Assembly: GCA_034114085.1 (NCBI GenBank)
Contig: JAXEWB010000090.1
Coordinates: forward strand, 1-64,000
Source: Spiro-02 sp034114085
GTDB taxonomy: Bacteria; Spirochaetota; Spirochaetia; Sphaerochaetales; Sphaerochaetaceae
DNA length: 64,000 nucleotides
Direction: 5' to 3'
Under the pieces are notes generated by a model. That model had not been told where the DNA came from. It ran no database searches and was given only the letters and a program-made list of their open reading frames with translations. Numbering within the stretch: the stretch's first letter is position 1; every line of letters begins with the position of its first letter. The translations under genes were made by a program, and so were the position numbers. Below, piece by piece: positions 26,319-34,295 of the stretch.

Positions 26319-26790
26319 AGAACAGCTGGCAATTACCATCATGCAAGAAGACACATTGTGTTTTCCCACAATCACTACAGAAATGATTTTAGACATTGCC
26401 AAATCCCTTTCAGTAGAATTGCATAGAAGAAAATCTCCTTCGTTTCTGATTGCTCAGGTTAATGGGAGATCGCTTTATACCGAAAGTTTTCCCCATGCTT
26501 CCATTGACAATGAGAATTGGGCAAGACGGAAAGGAAACACTACCCTTCTATTGGGAAAAAGTTCCTATCGAGTGACTCTGGAGATGAGAATAAATGGAAA
26601 AGATCTATCCAATCGAGGAGTCGCTATCTCCGAGTATGCTCTTTCAGGAGGGGCCTTTCCTATCAAAATCAATGATCTTGTCATAGGGTATTTGGGTTTA
26701 TCTGGAACAACACAAGAGGAAGAACATCAACTCATTGCAGACGCAATTGCGAACTATCAAAACAAGAAAATTCCATCAATTTTTGATTGA
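26305..26790 (+). CDS. HbpS/UPF0303-like protein (Haem_degrading family)
   Basis: A 161-residue protein of the UPF0303/YBR137W type within PF03928. Readable motifs: LHRRKSPSFLIAQVNGRSLYTESFPHA, DNENWARRKGNTTLLLG and ALSGGAFPIKINDLVIGYLGLSG near the C terminus. Despite the family name, members often sit in sugar-catabolic operons and haem binding is not shown here. GGAGGAG lies 7 bases before the ATG, inside the previous gene, so expression is coupled to the oxidoreductase. Its biochemical role is unknown. Confidence 0.8.
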   Translation: MKTDKEQLAITIMQEDTLCFPTITTEMILDIAKSLSVELHRRKSPSFLIAQVNGRSLYTESFPHASIDNENWARRKGNTTLLLGKSSYRVTLEMRINGKDLSNRGVAISEYALSGGAFPIKINDLVIGYLGLSGTTQEEEHQLIADAIANYQNKKIPSIFD

Positions 26791-26801
26791 TAAAGGAAAA
26801 T

Positions 26802-27100
26802 ATGGAAAATAAACCCAACTTTAGATTTGGAATAATCGGAGCTGGCCATATTGCCAACAGATTTTGCAATGCAGCAAAAACAGTAAAAAATATTGAAGTT
26901 GTTGCGGTAGGAAGCAAAAGCCAAGAACGGGCTCAAGAATTCGCCAAGAATAACGATGTCCCTTCTTCCTATAGTGATTACGAAGAAATGCTATCCAAAG
27001 AGAAGCTTGACGCTGTATATGTTGCCACAACAAACAACTTTCATTACCAGAATGTACTACAAGTCTTAGACTACAAAATACCAGTTCTTTGTGAAAAGCC
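26802..27100 (+). pseudogene. Gfo/Idh/MocA oxidoreductase, 5' fragment
   Basis: A third oxidoreductase of the operon, intact from its start (AAAGGA ahead of the ATG at 26802) through FRFGIIGAGHIANRFCNAAKT to PVLCEKP, then abruptly out of family: about 100 of some 320 residues remain. The remaining frame runs only to 27125 (CRHTASL and stop). The break falls exactly where an unrelated minus-strand gene begins to read, so the rest of the gene was lost through an insertion or recombination event. The catalytic domain is absent. Confidence 0.8.
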
Positions 27101-27639
27101 TTGCCGACATACGGCAAGCCTTTGACGCATCTCCCGTTGATATTGCAGTCCCTCCCTATCCCGACGACCTCGCACAATTCAGGCTTCTTTTCGAACCCTT
27201 GCACGACGACACGATCACCCGCCTTGACGGTGGACGTGGGGACTTCCACCGTATGCAGGATTTCCCCCAGCCTGTCTTTTTCCGGCTGCGCAAAGTCTAT
27301 GTCATCCATCATCTCGGCAAGATCGTATTCCCTTTGTTCATAGCCATAGAAATGCCGTCTTTCGACGATCTTCCAGCCGTCCACGACGTAGACCCCGTTG
27401 TCTTCGTCGATCTCATCCGTAGCGGGATAGACCCCGACAGACAAGGTTCCGCCGAAGTAGTTGGCGATGACCTGCGCAAGCCTTGCGGCGGCGTACCCAT
27501 CGTCATGCCCGAAGCCACGGCACCCCTTGAGTTCGCAATATCTCAGGAACGCCTCGACGCTGTCCCTTCCGCCGTTCCAGTGCAGGTATACCCCCACTCC
27601 ATCATCCGAAAGACCACGAACGAACCCTCTGTTTCCCAT
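26821..27639 (-). CDS. Hypothetical protein of mobile-element type, C terminus fused to antisense DNA
   Basis: The start at 27639 is fixed by AGGAGGT 8 bases upstream. About 180 residues look genuine: MGNRGFVRGL..., GVGVYLHWNGGRDSVEAFLRYCELKG, YAAARLAQVIANYFGGTLSVGVYP, NGVYVVDGWKIVERRHFYGYEQREYDL, then a KAGDRVVVQGFEKKPELCEVVGIGRD beta domain. I recall similar proteins from plasmids and integrative elements of Firmicutes, function unknown. After GLPYVGKA, at about 27100, the frame runs into the antisense of the broken oxidoreductase until a stop at 26821, so the native end has been lost. It is GC-richer than the genes on both sides. Confidence 0.62.
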   Translation of the reverse strand: MGNRGFVRGLSDDGVGVYLHWNGGRDSVEAFLRYCELKGCRGFGHDDGYAAARLAQVIANYFGGTLSVGVYPATDEIDEDNGVYVVDGWKIVERRHFYGYEQREYDLAEMMDDIDFAQPEKDRLGEILHTVEVPTSTVKAGDRVVVQGFEKKPELCEVVGIGRDCNINGRCVKGLPYVGKAFHKELVFCSLRLVVHSGNESCLLWQHIQRQASLWIAFLRNHYRKKGHRYSWRILEPVLGFCFLPQQLQYFLLFLLHCKICWQYGQLRLFQI

Positions 27640-27734
27640 ATAATGCACCTCCTGCAAACGATTCCATCGCATACGCAACGGATTGAAAACCGTTCGCATA
27701 ACCCCAAAAAGGGTCGTGCGAGTGATTTTCTGAC

Positions 27735-27764
27735 ATGAAAAAAGCCACCCGTGCGGATGGCTTT
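27735..27764 (-). terminator. Intrinsic terminator, minus strand
   Basis: On the minus strand AAAGCCATCCG pairs with CGGGTGGCTTT (one mismatch) around two bases and is followed by TTTTTTC. It would stop transcription arriving from the right just before the 27639 gene, insulating that gene. Confidence 0.65.
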
Positions 27765-27913
27765 GGAATCTCTGTCGAATTAATCTTTGAAACTCAGGGT
27801 TCGCCCCTTTGTACAAATGATACATGTTTGCGCTTCCAAAACAAACAGCCGTGCTATACTGTCCCCCAGCTATACTTCAAAGTCAGTCATCTATCTTCGG
27901 GGAGAGAGATAGA

Positions 27914-28852
27914 ATGAAGAAACTTATTGTCACGCTGGCCTTGATTCTCTGTATACAGCCTTTATTTGCAAAAGACGAATGGTTCTATCTCTCCAGCAAT
28001 GAAATTAATAACCCAGGGGCTGCAAGATATGTGATTCCAGCGAATCAAATACAAACAAAAGGAATGTCGGATTCAATAAATTATGGATATTGTGATGTAA
28101 GAATTTCTGGGGAGAACGCACCATTTCCTCAAATGGATATAACTTTTTGGTTTATTATCAATCGCAAGTCACCTAGTAGTCAAATTACTAAGGAAAACTT
28201 GCTGAAATTTTCCAATGAGCCCATAATAAAAATCAGAGATGACAATTCTGATATATACACCATAAAACCGTACGGATATCATGAGCTATATTTGTATGGT
28301 GACGATGCGAAAACAATACGAGATCTACTCAAAAAAAACAAATCTCTCTCGATAGTGATACGGGATAGTAATAAAGAGATTTCTTTCAAAATACCTAGTA
28401 ATAATTTCAAACAAACATGTGGCGATGTATTAATGAGAATAGACAGCATCCCATTCGATGAATGGACACATATGAACAGCAACTTCAATTGGATTTTTCT
28501 ACAAGACCCAGAAAGTAAAAATTTTATTTCTATTGTAACGCCACGCAAAGGATATATCAATGAATATAGATTTAGTTTTAATATATATGAACAATATGAC
28601 GATGGATATTGCAAAGTAACTTCATATGAAAATGATTGGATTACCATATTTGCAATAAATTCACACGGGCAATTTGATAGTCCTATTTCTCGATTCAGAG
28701 AAATAAGAGAACCTGATTCAATAAAGTTGCGAGACTTATTCATTTCTGGCGATGCTATTACATTTATACTTGGAACATCCAATATTGACGAACCTATGCA
28801 ATTTGTCATGAAAAATACGGATTCGTATATTGAACTTGATAAAGAAAACTAG
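27914..28852 (+). CDS. Exported protein of unknown function
   Basis: The ATG at 27914, after GGGGAGAGAGATAGA, gives 312 residues with a clear signal peptide MKKLIVTLALILCIQPLFA ahead of KDEWFYL. The longer frame from 27824 adds residues with no signal features and is rejected. The mature protein has many aromatic and Asn residues and alternating beta-like stretches, no Cys pair motif and no recognised domain. The gene is strongly AT-rich compared with the minus-strand gene beside it. It is followed by a bidirectional terminator. No function can be assigned. Confidence 0.78.
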   Translation: MKKLIVTLALILCIQPLFAKDEWFYLSSNEINNPGAARYVIPANQIQTKGMSDSINYGYCDVRISGENAPFPQMDITFWFIINRKSPSSQITKENLLKFSNEPIIKIRDDNSDIYTIKPYGYHELYLYGDDAKTIRDLLKKNKSLSIVIRDSNKEISFKIPSNNFKQTCGDVLMRIDSIPFDEWTHMNSNFNWIFLQDPESKNFISIVTPRKGYINEYRFSFNIYEQYDDGYCKVTSYENDWITIFAINSHGQFDSPISRFREIREPDSIKLRDLFISGDAITFILGTSNIDEPMQFVMKNTDSYIELDKEN

Positions 28853-28942
28853 AGTAAATAAAATTTTAGATGCCGATATAGAAATATAGCGTCTAGCCGA
28901 CTTGAACGACTTGCAATCCTAGACACTTGGGACGCTCACTGA

Positions 28943-28968
28943 CTAGCCGGGTCACAACGCCCGGCTGG
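28943..28968. terminator. Bidirectional terminator between convergent genes
   Basis: CTAGCCGGG and CCCGGCTGG form a 9-bp stem (one G-T pair) around TCACAACG, with CTCTTTC on the plus side. It separates the exported hypothetical gene from the convergent doc gene. Confidence 0.6.
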
Positions 28969-28979
28969 CCTCTTTCAAA

Positions 28980-29357
28980 TCACATCTCATGGGTTCCAAT
29001 CCATTCAAGCAATGATTCATAGGATGTCTCGCCCTTCGCAAGGTTCAGTCCTAATTCGACAAGTTCATCGTCGGTCGAGAGAATCCTGATCCCATTGACT
29101 TCAAGGAAAGTCAGCATCACATAGATTCCTATCCTTTTGTTTCCATCGACGAACGCATGGTTGGACACCAACGAATATCCGATTCTCGCGGCTTTCTCTT
29201 CCTTTGACGGATACAGTTCCTTGCCGTCGAACGTAGCGAACGCACTCGCTATCGCGGAATCCAGCAGGTTGAAATCCCTCAGACCTGCTCTGCCTCCGGT
29301 CTCTTCGATCATCAGTTTTTGCAACAGAAGTACCTTGTCAGTGGAAAACCGAATCAT
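28980..29357 (-). CDS. doc: Type II toxin Doc (Fic fold kinase)
   Basis: A 125-residue toxin of the death-on-curing family; characterised Doc proteins phosphorylate EF-Tu. The Fic/Doc signature HAFVDGNKRIG is intact near residue 66, including His, Asp, Asn, Lys and Arg. The N-terminal segment LRDFNLLDSAIASAFATFDG also fits Doc. Its ATG overlaps the antitoxin stop by 4 bases in the usual antitoxin-first order. Length is full, so it is probably functional. Confidence 0.93.
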   Translation of the reverse strand: MIRFSTDKVLLLQKLMIEETGGRAGLRDFNLLDSAIASAFATFDGKELYPSKEEKAARIGYSLVSNHAFVDGNKRIGIYVMLTFLEVNGIRILSTDDELVELGLNLAKGETSYESLLEWIGTHEM

Positions 29358-29596
29358 TCAGCCAACCTCATGAACGCTTCCTTGTACTTGTCGAGGATAC
29401 GTTTCGCGACTACATCAATCTTTTCGTCATCGGTCAGATCATAGATCCCCGGTTGTTTCAAATCGATAATCATGTAGGACGGCATGTTGTTCTTGAAAAT
29501 GATGGCATTTCCGTTTTTCTCGGCTATCCTTACAGCTTTTGAAAAATTCCGGTTGGCCTCGGTCATGGTGATTATCTGATTGGTGTTGATTTGCAT
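29354..29596 (-). CDS. phd: Antitoxin Phd/YefM family
   Basis: An 80-residue antitoxin; the N-terminal half (NTNQIITMTEANRNFSKAVRIAEKNGNAIIFKNNMPSYMII) matches the Phd/YefM DNA-binding fold and the C-terminal helix (DKYKEAFMRLAE) is the likely toxin-neutralising tail. AAGGAG stands before its ATG. Phd proteins repress their own promoter, so the short region upstream of 29596 should carry its operator. It forms a complete module with doc. Confidence 0.92.
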   Translation of the reverse strand: MQINTNQIITMTEANRNFSKAVRIAEKNGNAIIFKNNMPSYMIIDLKQPGIYDLTDDEKIDVVAKRILDKYKEAFMRLAE

Positions 29597-29677
29597 GACA
29601 GTTCTCCTTGTTTTGCATTGTAGTGCAATATCTAGGATGTTTTCAACCTATTTCAGATTCAATGTTGCAAAAACTTT

Positions 29678-29715
29678 CGGTTTCCTATGCCCTCCTCAAA
29701 GGGCACGGGAAACCG
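29678..29715. other. Long imperfect hairpin upstream of phd-doc
   Basis: CGGTTTCC pairs with GGAAACCG, an internal TA/CG mismatch follows, then TGCCC pairs with GGGCA around TCCTCAAA. The plus-strand side continues to a TTTTTT run 17 bases on. It may be a terminator shielding phd-doc or a remnant of a mobile-element end. Confidence 0.45.
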
Positions 29716-29773
29716 CCCCTACGCTCGCAGGTTTTTTGTTGTCAGAAAACAGAAGCGGAAGTACAATGCTTTC

Positions 29774-29944
29774 ATGGGCAAGAATAGAAACCACCCAAAA
29801 GCTATAATCACAGGGAAAGCTGGAGATATAGTAAAACCTTCATGGAGTCCTGTAATTCCGCAACCCACAATAGTTAAGGATAAAGTACCGGAACTCCATA
29901 GAAATGCTTCAATTTATGACATAAGGAATGAGCTATCTGAATGA
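29774..29944 (+). CDS. Short ORF of unknown function, doubtful
   Basis: A 56-codon frame (MGKNRNHPKAIITGKAGDIVKP... to ...IYDIRNELSE) overlapping the next small frame. Residue use is plausible for a protein, but there is no ribosome binding site. It may be a fragment of a mobile-element gene. I do not recognise it. Confidence 0.22.
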   Translation: MGKNRNHPKAIITGKAGDIVKPSWSPVIPQPTIVKDKVPELHRNASIYDIRNELSE

Positions 29945-30047
29945 GCTTGATGATCTGCACGCTCATGTATGGCTGCGCCAGGACGCTCCCCTCAAACGGA
30001 AGCATATCAACCGGTTACTGCAAAGATACCTTGTGGAAGGAAGCTGA
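29928..30047 (+). pseudogene. Possible C-terminal remnant of a transposase-like gene
   Basis: A 39-codon frame, MSYLNELDDLHAHVWLRQDA... to ...RYLVEGS, directly upstream of repeats that resemble IS21-type ends. Rich in basic residues and without its own start signals. Assignment to an insertion sequence rests on context and is weak. Confidence 0.25.
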
Positions 30048-30099
30048 TTTTTCAATATTTCTGAGGCGGATTTGCGTGGGCATGTCGCATTGGCAATTT

Positions 30100-30133
30100 G
30101 ACACCCCTCTGAAAATTCCGACACCCCTTGAAA
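30100..30133 (+). repeat. Paired GACACCCCT direct repeats, IS-end-like
   Basis: GACACCCCTCTGAAA (30100-30114) and GACACCCCTTGAAA (30120-30133) are near-identical tandem copies about 20 bases apart. Multiple short repeats of this kind are typical at IS21-family ends. No intact istA/istB gene is present. Confidence 0.4.
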
Positions 30134-30147
30134 GTTCTTTGTACTGG

Positions 30148-31332
30148 TTATAGCCAATCGGCGATATCAATTATCTTTATGCCTTCGTATTGATATTCTT
30201 CGTGATGCGTTCTAGCTATTATCATTTTTGGATATGCGTCCCTGATTTGCAGGAGAGGACTTACTTCTCTTGAAAAAGTAGATGAGTCGCTTATGTTATC
30301 GGCTACTTGGATGTAAATTTTCTCATTACGTTTTATTGCAACGAAGTCTATTTCCTTCTTGTAGAGTACGCCAACGTACACTTCATATCCGCGGCGTAGT
30401 AATTCCACTGCAACGATATTTTCCAGGACGCGCCCATAATCGAGATTTTTTGTTCCAAGCTTGGCATACCTGAATGTATGATCACTCAAGTAATACTTAT
30501 CATTGGAAGCTAAGTATTTTTTCCCGTTGATGTCGTATCTGCGGATTTTATAAAATGCAAAAGCATTACATAGATACTGGATATATGCGCTAACGGTTTT
30601 GTGATTGATTCTATCCTTGTTGTCTGTCAGTGTTTCGGCAATATTACGGGAAGACGTCAGATTAGATATATCGTCCATAAGAAAATCTGCAATTCTATCC
30701 ATCAATTGTGGATTGCGTATCTTATACTTTTGCCTGATATCTCTAACTATCAGTGTGTTGAACACCTCGGCAATGTAATCATATTTTGCTTCAATGTCTT
30801 TATATAGGTAAGAACCTGACATTCCTCCTTCCTTGAAATAGTTTTCAAACGCAGAATATTTGTCAGTATATTCATAATACTTTAGATATTCTTCAAACGA
30901 GAACGGATACACCTTTATTTCAAAGGTTCTGCCTGTAAACAGCGTCGCGAGGTCCGAGCTTAACAAAAATGCATTGGAACCAGTCAAATAAATATCGTAT
31001 CTCTCTTGAGCGTGCAAGCTATTAATTGTTAATTCAAATTGTGGACACAACTGTACTTCGTCTATCAGAACAAAGTTTTCCTTTCCAGAAACGTAAGCCT
31101 TTTCTATGAAGTCATTCAGCAAATGATGGTCTTTCAAATTCTCAAACTGAGTAAGGTTGAAGTCGATGTGAATTATATTGGCATGTGGCATGACAGTGCC
31201 AATGTAATCCCTTAACGCTTCAAGAAGTTTCGATTTTCCTGAGCGACGGACACCCGTTATAACCTTTATATCGGGCGTTCCTATTGATTTCTTTATTTTC
31301 TCTATGTAATAGTCACGTTCTATAATCTTCAC
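30148..31332 (-). CDS. AAA_14/DUF4143 ATPase
   Basis: A 394-residue P-loop ATPase of the large, poorly characterised AAA_14 plus DUF4143 family. Walker A is GVRRSGKS (about residue 26), Walker B FVLIDEVQLC (about 88), sensor DIYLTGSNAFLLSSDLATLFTGR (about 115), then a DUF4143 C-terminal region including YYLSDHTFRYA, RVLENIVAVELLRRGYEVYVG and a nuclease-like KEIDFVAIKRNEKIYIQVA strand set. The latter resembles the PD-(D/E)XK-type core seen in many members. It stands alone; these genes are common in accessory DNA. Function unknown. Confidence 0.88.
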   Translation of the reverse strand: MKIIERDYYIEKIKKSIGTPDIKVITGVRRSGKSKLLEALRDYIGTVMPHANIIHIDFNLTQFENLKDHHLLNDFIEKAYVSGKENFVLIDEVQLCPQFELTINSLHAQERYDIYLTGSNAFLLSSDLATLFTGRTFEIKVYPFSFEEYLKYYEYTDKYSAFENYFKEGGMSGSYLYKDIEAKYDYIAEVFNTLIVRDIRQKYKIRNPQLMDRIADFLMDDISNLTSSRNIAETLTDNKDRINHKTVSAYIQYLCNAFAFYKIRRYDINGKKYLASNDKYYLSDHTFRYAKLGTKNLDYGRVLENIVAVELLRRGYEVYVGVLYKKEIDFVAIKRNEKIYIQVADNISDSSTFSREVSPLLQIRDAYPKMIIARTHHEEYQYEGIKIIDIADWL

Positions 31333-31870
31333 CGGAAAGCCCTCCTGTAGATTGATGCCGTTGCGGTTATAGAAAAAAGTATATCATATCCGTTTCCCAA
31401 AAGAAAGAATATTTCAGTTTTGGGAAATAGGGCTGTTGGCAAATAAGATTTACTTCGGAAGGTTCTTATTCGCAGGTCTTTTATTTCTCTGAAGAAATCT
31501 TCCTTGTTCAAGCATGAAAGTGGTTTTCAAGGATGGAAGAAAAACAAGGATGTACTGGAGCAGATTCAAATGGAAATCGGACTGAGCCGATTATCTACGT
31601 AAGCAAGAAATGAGAATAAAAGAGATTTGGTGACATCTTCGCAGTCGGAATTGATACAATCTCACACCTCTGAAACGCTCATTTTTCATTGAAATTTGAG
31701 GGATTTTGCTATTTTCAGGTCATCATCCCCAAACTTGAGTCTTTCCGCATTCCATCCGGCTAATCCGAAAACGAAACCCCAGAAACACATTGAACTTTTC
31801 GATAGGATGAGAAGCGGACAGGAAGAATTGGGGGAAAACCAACAGAACCCTTTACTGGGCATACGAGGGC
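31333..31870. other. Accessory gap with no convincing gene
   Basis: About 540 bases between the AAA ATPase and a transposase remnant. A short plus-strand stretch near 31517-31603 (SGFQGWKKNKDVLEQIQMEIGL) reads like a protein C terminus ending at TAA, but has no start. Otherwise nothing supportable was seen. Confidence 0.4.
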
Positions 31871-32002
31871 TCAACTCGTTTTTCTGTGGGGTGCTGATTT
31901 GGGATAGCGACGGGAGCTGCCCCATATCTTGAGGAAGAAATACTTCTGGTCTTGGTAGCCGTAGGCGGTTCTTCTGGTGATTCGTGTTGTAGCAAACCAA
32001 AT
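31871..32002 (-). pseudogene. Transposase C-terminal remnant (ISL3-like, tentative)
   Basis: A 43-codon open segment without a start reads IWFATTRITRRTAYGYQDQK then YFFLKIWGSSRR to a TGA. The combination of a basic stretch, AYGY-x-D and YFFLKI recalls the C terminus of IS transposases such as ISL3 members. Adjacent DNA on the same strand is open in other frames, consistent with frameshift decay. Confidence 0.35.
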
Positions 32003-32159
32003 CTACCAGCTTTCCCATCCTTCTTTCTATTCCCCCGTATTCCTTCGTTCTGACTGCCTGCTCACTGTTTCCCGCATCCCACAGTTTTCCACGTTGAGCC
32101 CTTTTTATCTTGATTAAAATGCTGAAATCCACACGATCATTCTGTTGGTTTTTAGAGTA

Positions 32160-32324
32160 TCAAAGACACCTCGACCTTCGCAGCAAGGCATTCATTCTGT
32201 ATCCTTCGTCTCTGGCCGCCAGTTCAAAAGGCTTTGCGAACAGGGTCGCAACGATTTCCTCGCCCCGCCAGGCGCCGTATTCCTCCAAGAGCCGACCGAT
32301 ATCATCCAAAAAATCTCTGCCCAT
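32160..32324 (-). CDS. Small hypothetical protein
   Basis: A 54-residue frame, MGRDFLDDIGRLLEEYGAWR... to ...GYRMNALLRRSRCL. It has a helical, charged composition and lies between a transposase remnant and the DeoR gene. A possible in-frame TTG start lies five codons upstream. It could be a gene or a fragment of one; not recognised. Confidence 0.35.
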   Translation of the reverse strand: MGRDFLDDIGRLLEEYGAWRGEEIVATLFAKPFELAARDEGYRMNALLRRSRCL

Positions 32325-32478
32325 CGTCGCATACGGCAACCCTCAGCATGATCGCCCCCCTTTGTTTCGCTATTCAAACACTAAACTCCAGCTTTTTGCT
32401 TTGTTTTTTTCGTTCTTCCGACTGCTTCTTCCGTGACCGACGATGGACGCTCGATCGCAGAAAGGGGAAAGGTTTGTT

Positions 32479-33261
32479 TTAGGCCACAAAGACCGTGATG
32501 TTCCGGTTTCGAAGCTTCTCGACGACTTCCTTTGGGGTTTCGGAATCGGTGACAAGGATATCGATTTCGTTTAAACCGAAAGCAAGGCTGAATGCCTTGC
32601 GGCCGAATTTCATGTGATCGATTATGAGGATTTTTTCCCTTGCGTGGGCGATGGCTTTCTTTTTGAAGCTTGCTTCGCTCGGCAGTGCCGTATAGCACCC
32701 AATGTCAGGGTCAACTCCGGAGACTCCGATGATACATTTGTCCACATAGTACTTGCCAAGGTGCTCCTCGGCGTCCGGCCCGAGGGTCTGGTGCGTATCG
32801 CGTCTCAGTTCCCCTCCGATTTGAATGATGTTGTTGGTTTCGTTTGCCAAAAGGATATCCGCAATATCGGGAGAATTTGTGACGAAGAGCATGTTCTGCC
32901 GATCTTTGATTAAGGGGGCAAGAGTCTGTGTTGTGCTTCCTCCGTCGATGATGACACTTTCGTTGTCTTTGACAAGACCGGCTGTGAAAGCGGCTATTCT
33001 TTGCTTGAACTCCTTGTTTTTTTCCAGCCTGTCATTGAGCGCGGAAGTCTGCCAGACCGCTCTTTTCTGCTCGACCAAGATTGCGCCGCCATGGGTTCTG
33101 ATGATGAGTTTCGCTTTTTCCAACGCAATCAGATCTCTTCTGATCATCGTTTCGGAAGCATTGAAGACCCTTGAAAGCAGTACGACGTCCGTCTTGGGGT
33201 TTTTCGTTATGTATTCAAGAATTCGGTTGCGTCTGTCGTGAATAAGTGTTTGGTTTGCCAT
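32479..33261 (-). CDS. DeoR/GlpR-family transcriptional repressor
   Basis: A 260-residue sugar-phosphate-responsive repressor. The N-terminal winged helix includes RRNRILEYITKNPKTDVVLLSRVFNASETMIRRDLIALEKAKLIIRTHGGAI. The C-terminal DeoRC sensor shows VIIDGGSTTQTLAPLI, VTNSP, IQIGGELRRDTHQTLGP and SEASFKKKAIAHAREKILIIDHMKFGRKAF. The longest frame starts at 33309, but the ATG at 33261 gives the canonical start close to the HTH. It is divergent from the aldolase-kinase-transporter operon it probably controls. DeoR sensors usually bind phosphorylated sugars, which fits. Confidence 0.93.
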   Translation of the reverse strand: MANQTLIHDRRNRILEYITKNPKTDVVLLSRVFNASETMIRRDLIALEKAKLIIRTHGGAILVEQKRAVWQTSALNDRLEKNKEFKQRIAAFTAGLVKDNESVIIDGGSTTQTLAPLIKDRQNMLFVTNSPDIADILLANETNNIIQIGGELRRDTHQTLGPDAEEHLGKYYVDKCIIGVSGVDPDIGCYTALPSEASFKKKAIAHAREKILIIDHMKFGRKAFSLAFGLNEIDILVTDSETPKEVVEKLRNRNITVFVA

Positions 33262-33302
33262 GTCCTGATTGTAAAATGGAATCGATGAAAAGGAAAGAGA
33301 AA

Positions 33303-33321
33303 TTTGCATAAAAAATGCAAA
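33303..33321. promoter_or_regulatory. Candidate DeoR operator
   Basis: TTTGCAT-N5-ATGCAAA is a perfect 7+7 inverted repeat in the AT-rich divergent region, 42 bases upstream of the repressor ATG. A further TTGCAAAA half-like site lies at about 33336. Position and symmetry fit autoregulation and control of the aldolase operon. Confidence 0.5.
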
Positions 33322-33427
33322 AAATATTTCTTAAGTTGCAAAATTTTGAAAATATTGGACAGAAAAATGAAAAAATTAGTTTTACAGATGAGAAAACTCG
33401 TTGTACAGTGTTCTTAAGGAGTCTCAA

Positions 33428-34294
33428 ATGAAACTTGTTTCTGCAAAAGAAATGTTGATTGATGCGTCCAAGGGCCACTATGCAGTCGGACATTTTAATT
33501 TAAACAACATGGAAAGCGTCAGAGCTTTCCTTCTTGCGGCCCAAGAGGTCAAATCCCCAATCATTCTCGGCGTTTCGGGCGGGACCGCAAAATATATGGG
33601 CGGATATCGCACGATAGCCCATATGGTCCAGGATTTTGTGGATTTCCTGAAAATCACGGTTCCTGTTGCAACCCATGTCGACCACGGCAAATACACCGAA
33701 GCTTTGGAAGCCATCGAAAATGGTTTTACTTCCGTGATGTTCGATGGTTCATCCTATCCGATTGAAGAGAATATCGAGAAAACCAAGGAAGTCGTCCGGC
33801 TTGCCCATGCCAAGGGAATCAGTGTGGAAGCCGAAGTCGGCGGAATCGGCGGCGAGGAAGATGGGCATATTTCCAGAGGTGAATGCGCCGATCCGAATCA
33901 GTGCAGAAGGATTGCAGAGTTGGGCGTGGATTTTCTTGCTGCCGGAATCGGAAATATCCACGGAAAATACCCGGCGGATTGGGAAGGTCTTCACTTTGAT
34001 CTTCTCGAGCAGATCAAGAAGCAGGTCGGAGACATTCCTCTGGTTCTTCACGGCGGTTCCTGCATCCCGGACGATCAAATCCGAAAGGCAATCTCTTTGG
34101 GCGTGGCAAAGATAAACGTCAACACAGAGTGTCAGATCGCTTTCACCGATGCCACCAAACAGTACTTTTTGGAAAACAAGGATCAAGAGAGCAAAGGTTT
34201 TTTCCCGCGGGCGGTGCTGGCTCCCGGCCTTGAGGCGACAAAGGCTATGTGCATCAAGAAGATGACCCTTTTCGGAAGCACGGGCAAGGCTTGA
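33428..34294 (+). CDS. Class II fructose/tagatose-bisphosphate aldolase
   Basis: Zn-dependent cleavage of a ketohexose 1,6-bisphosphate to dihydroxyacetone phosphate and glyceraldehyde 3-phosphate. Over 288 residues: VPVATHVDHGKYTEAL near 80 (Zn His and catalytic Asp), VEAEVGGIGGEEDG near 140, PLVLHGGSCIPDDQI near 210 and KINVNTECQIAFT near 233. This is the GatY/KbaY/FbaA family; the sub-type cannot be decided. AAGGAG lies 7 bases before the ATG at 33428. It is followed after one base by a PfkB kinase, giving a matched kinase-aldolase pair. Confidence 0.92.
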   Translation: MKLVSAKEMLIDASKGHYAVGHFNLNNMESVRAFLLAAQEVKSPIILGVSGGTAKYMGGYRTIAHMVQDFVDFLKITVPVATHVDHGKYTEALEAIENGFTSVMFDGSSYPIEENIEKTKEVVRLAHAKGISVEAEVGGIGGEEDGHISRGECADPNQCRRIAELGVDFLAAGIGNIHGKYPADWEGLHFDLLEQIKKQVGDIPLVLHGGSCIPDDQIRKAISLGVAKINVNTECQIAFTDATKQYFLENKDQESKGFFPRAVLAPGLEATKAMCIKKMTLFGSTGKA

Positions 34295-34295
34295 A

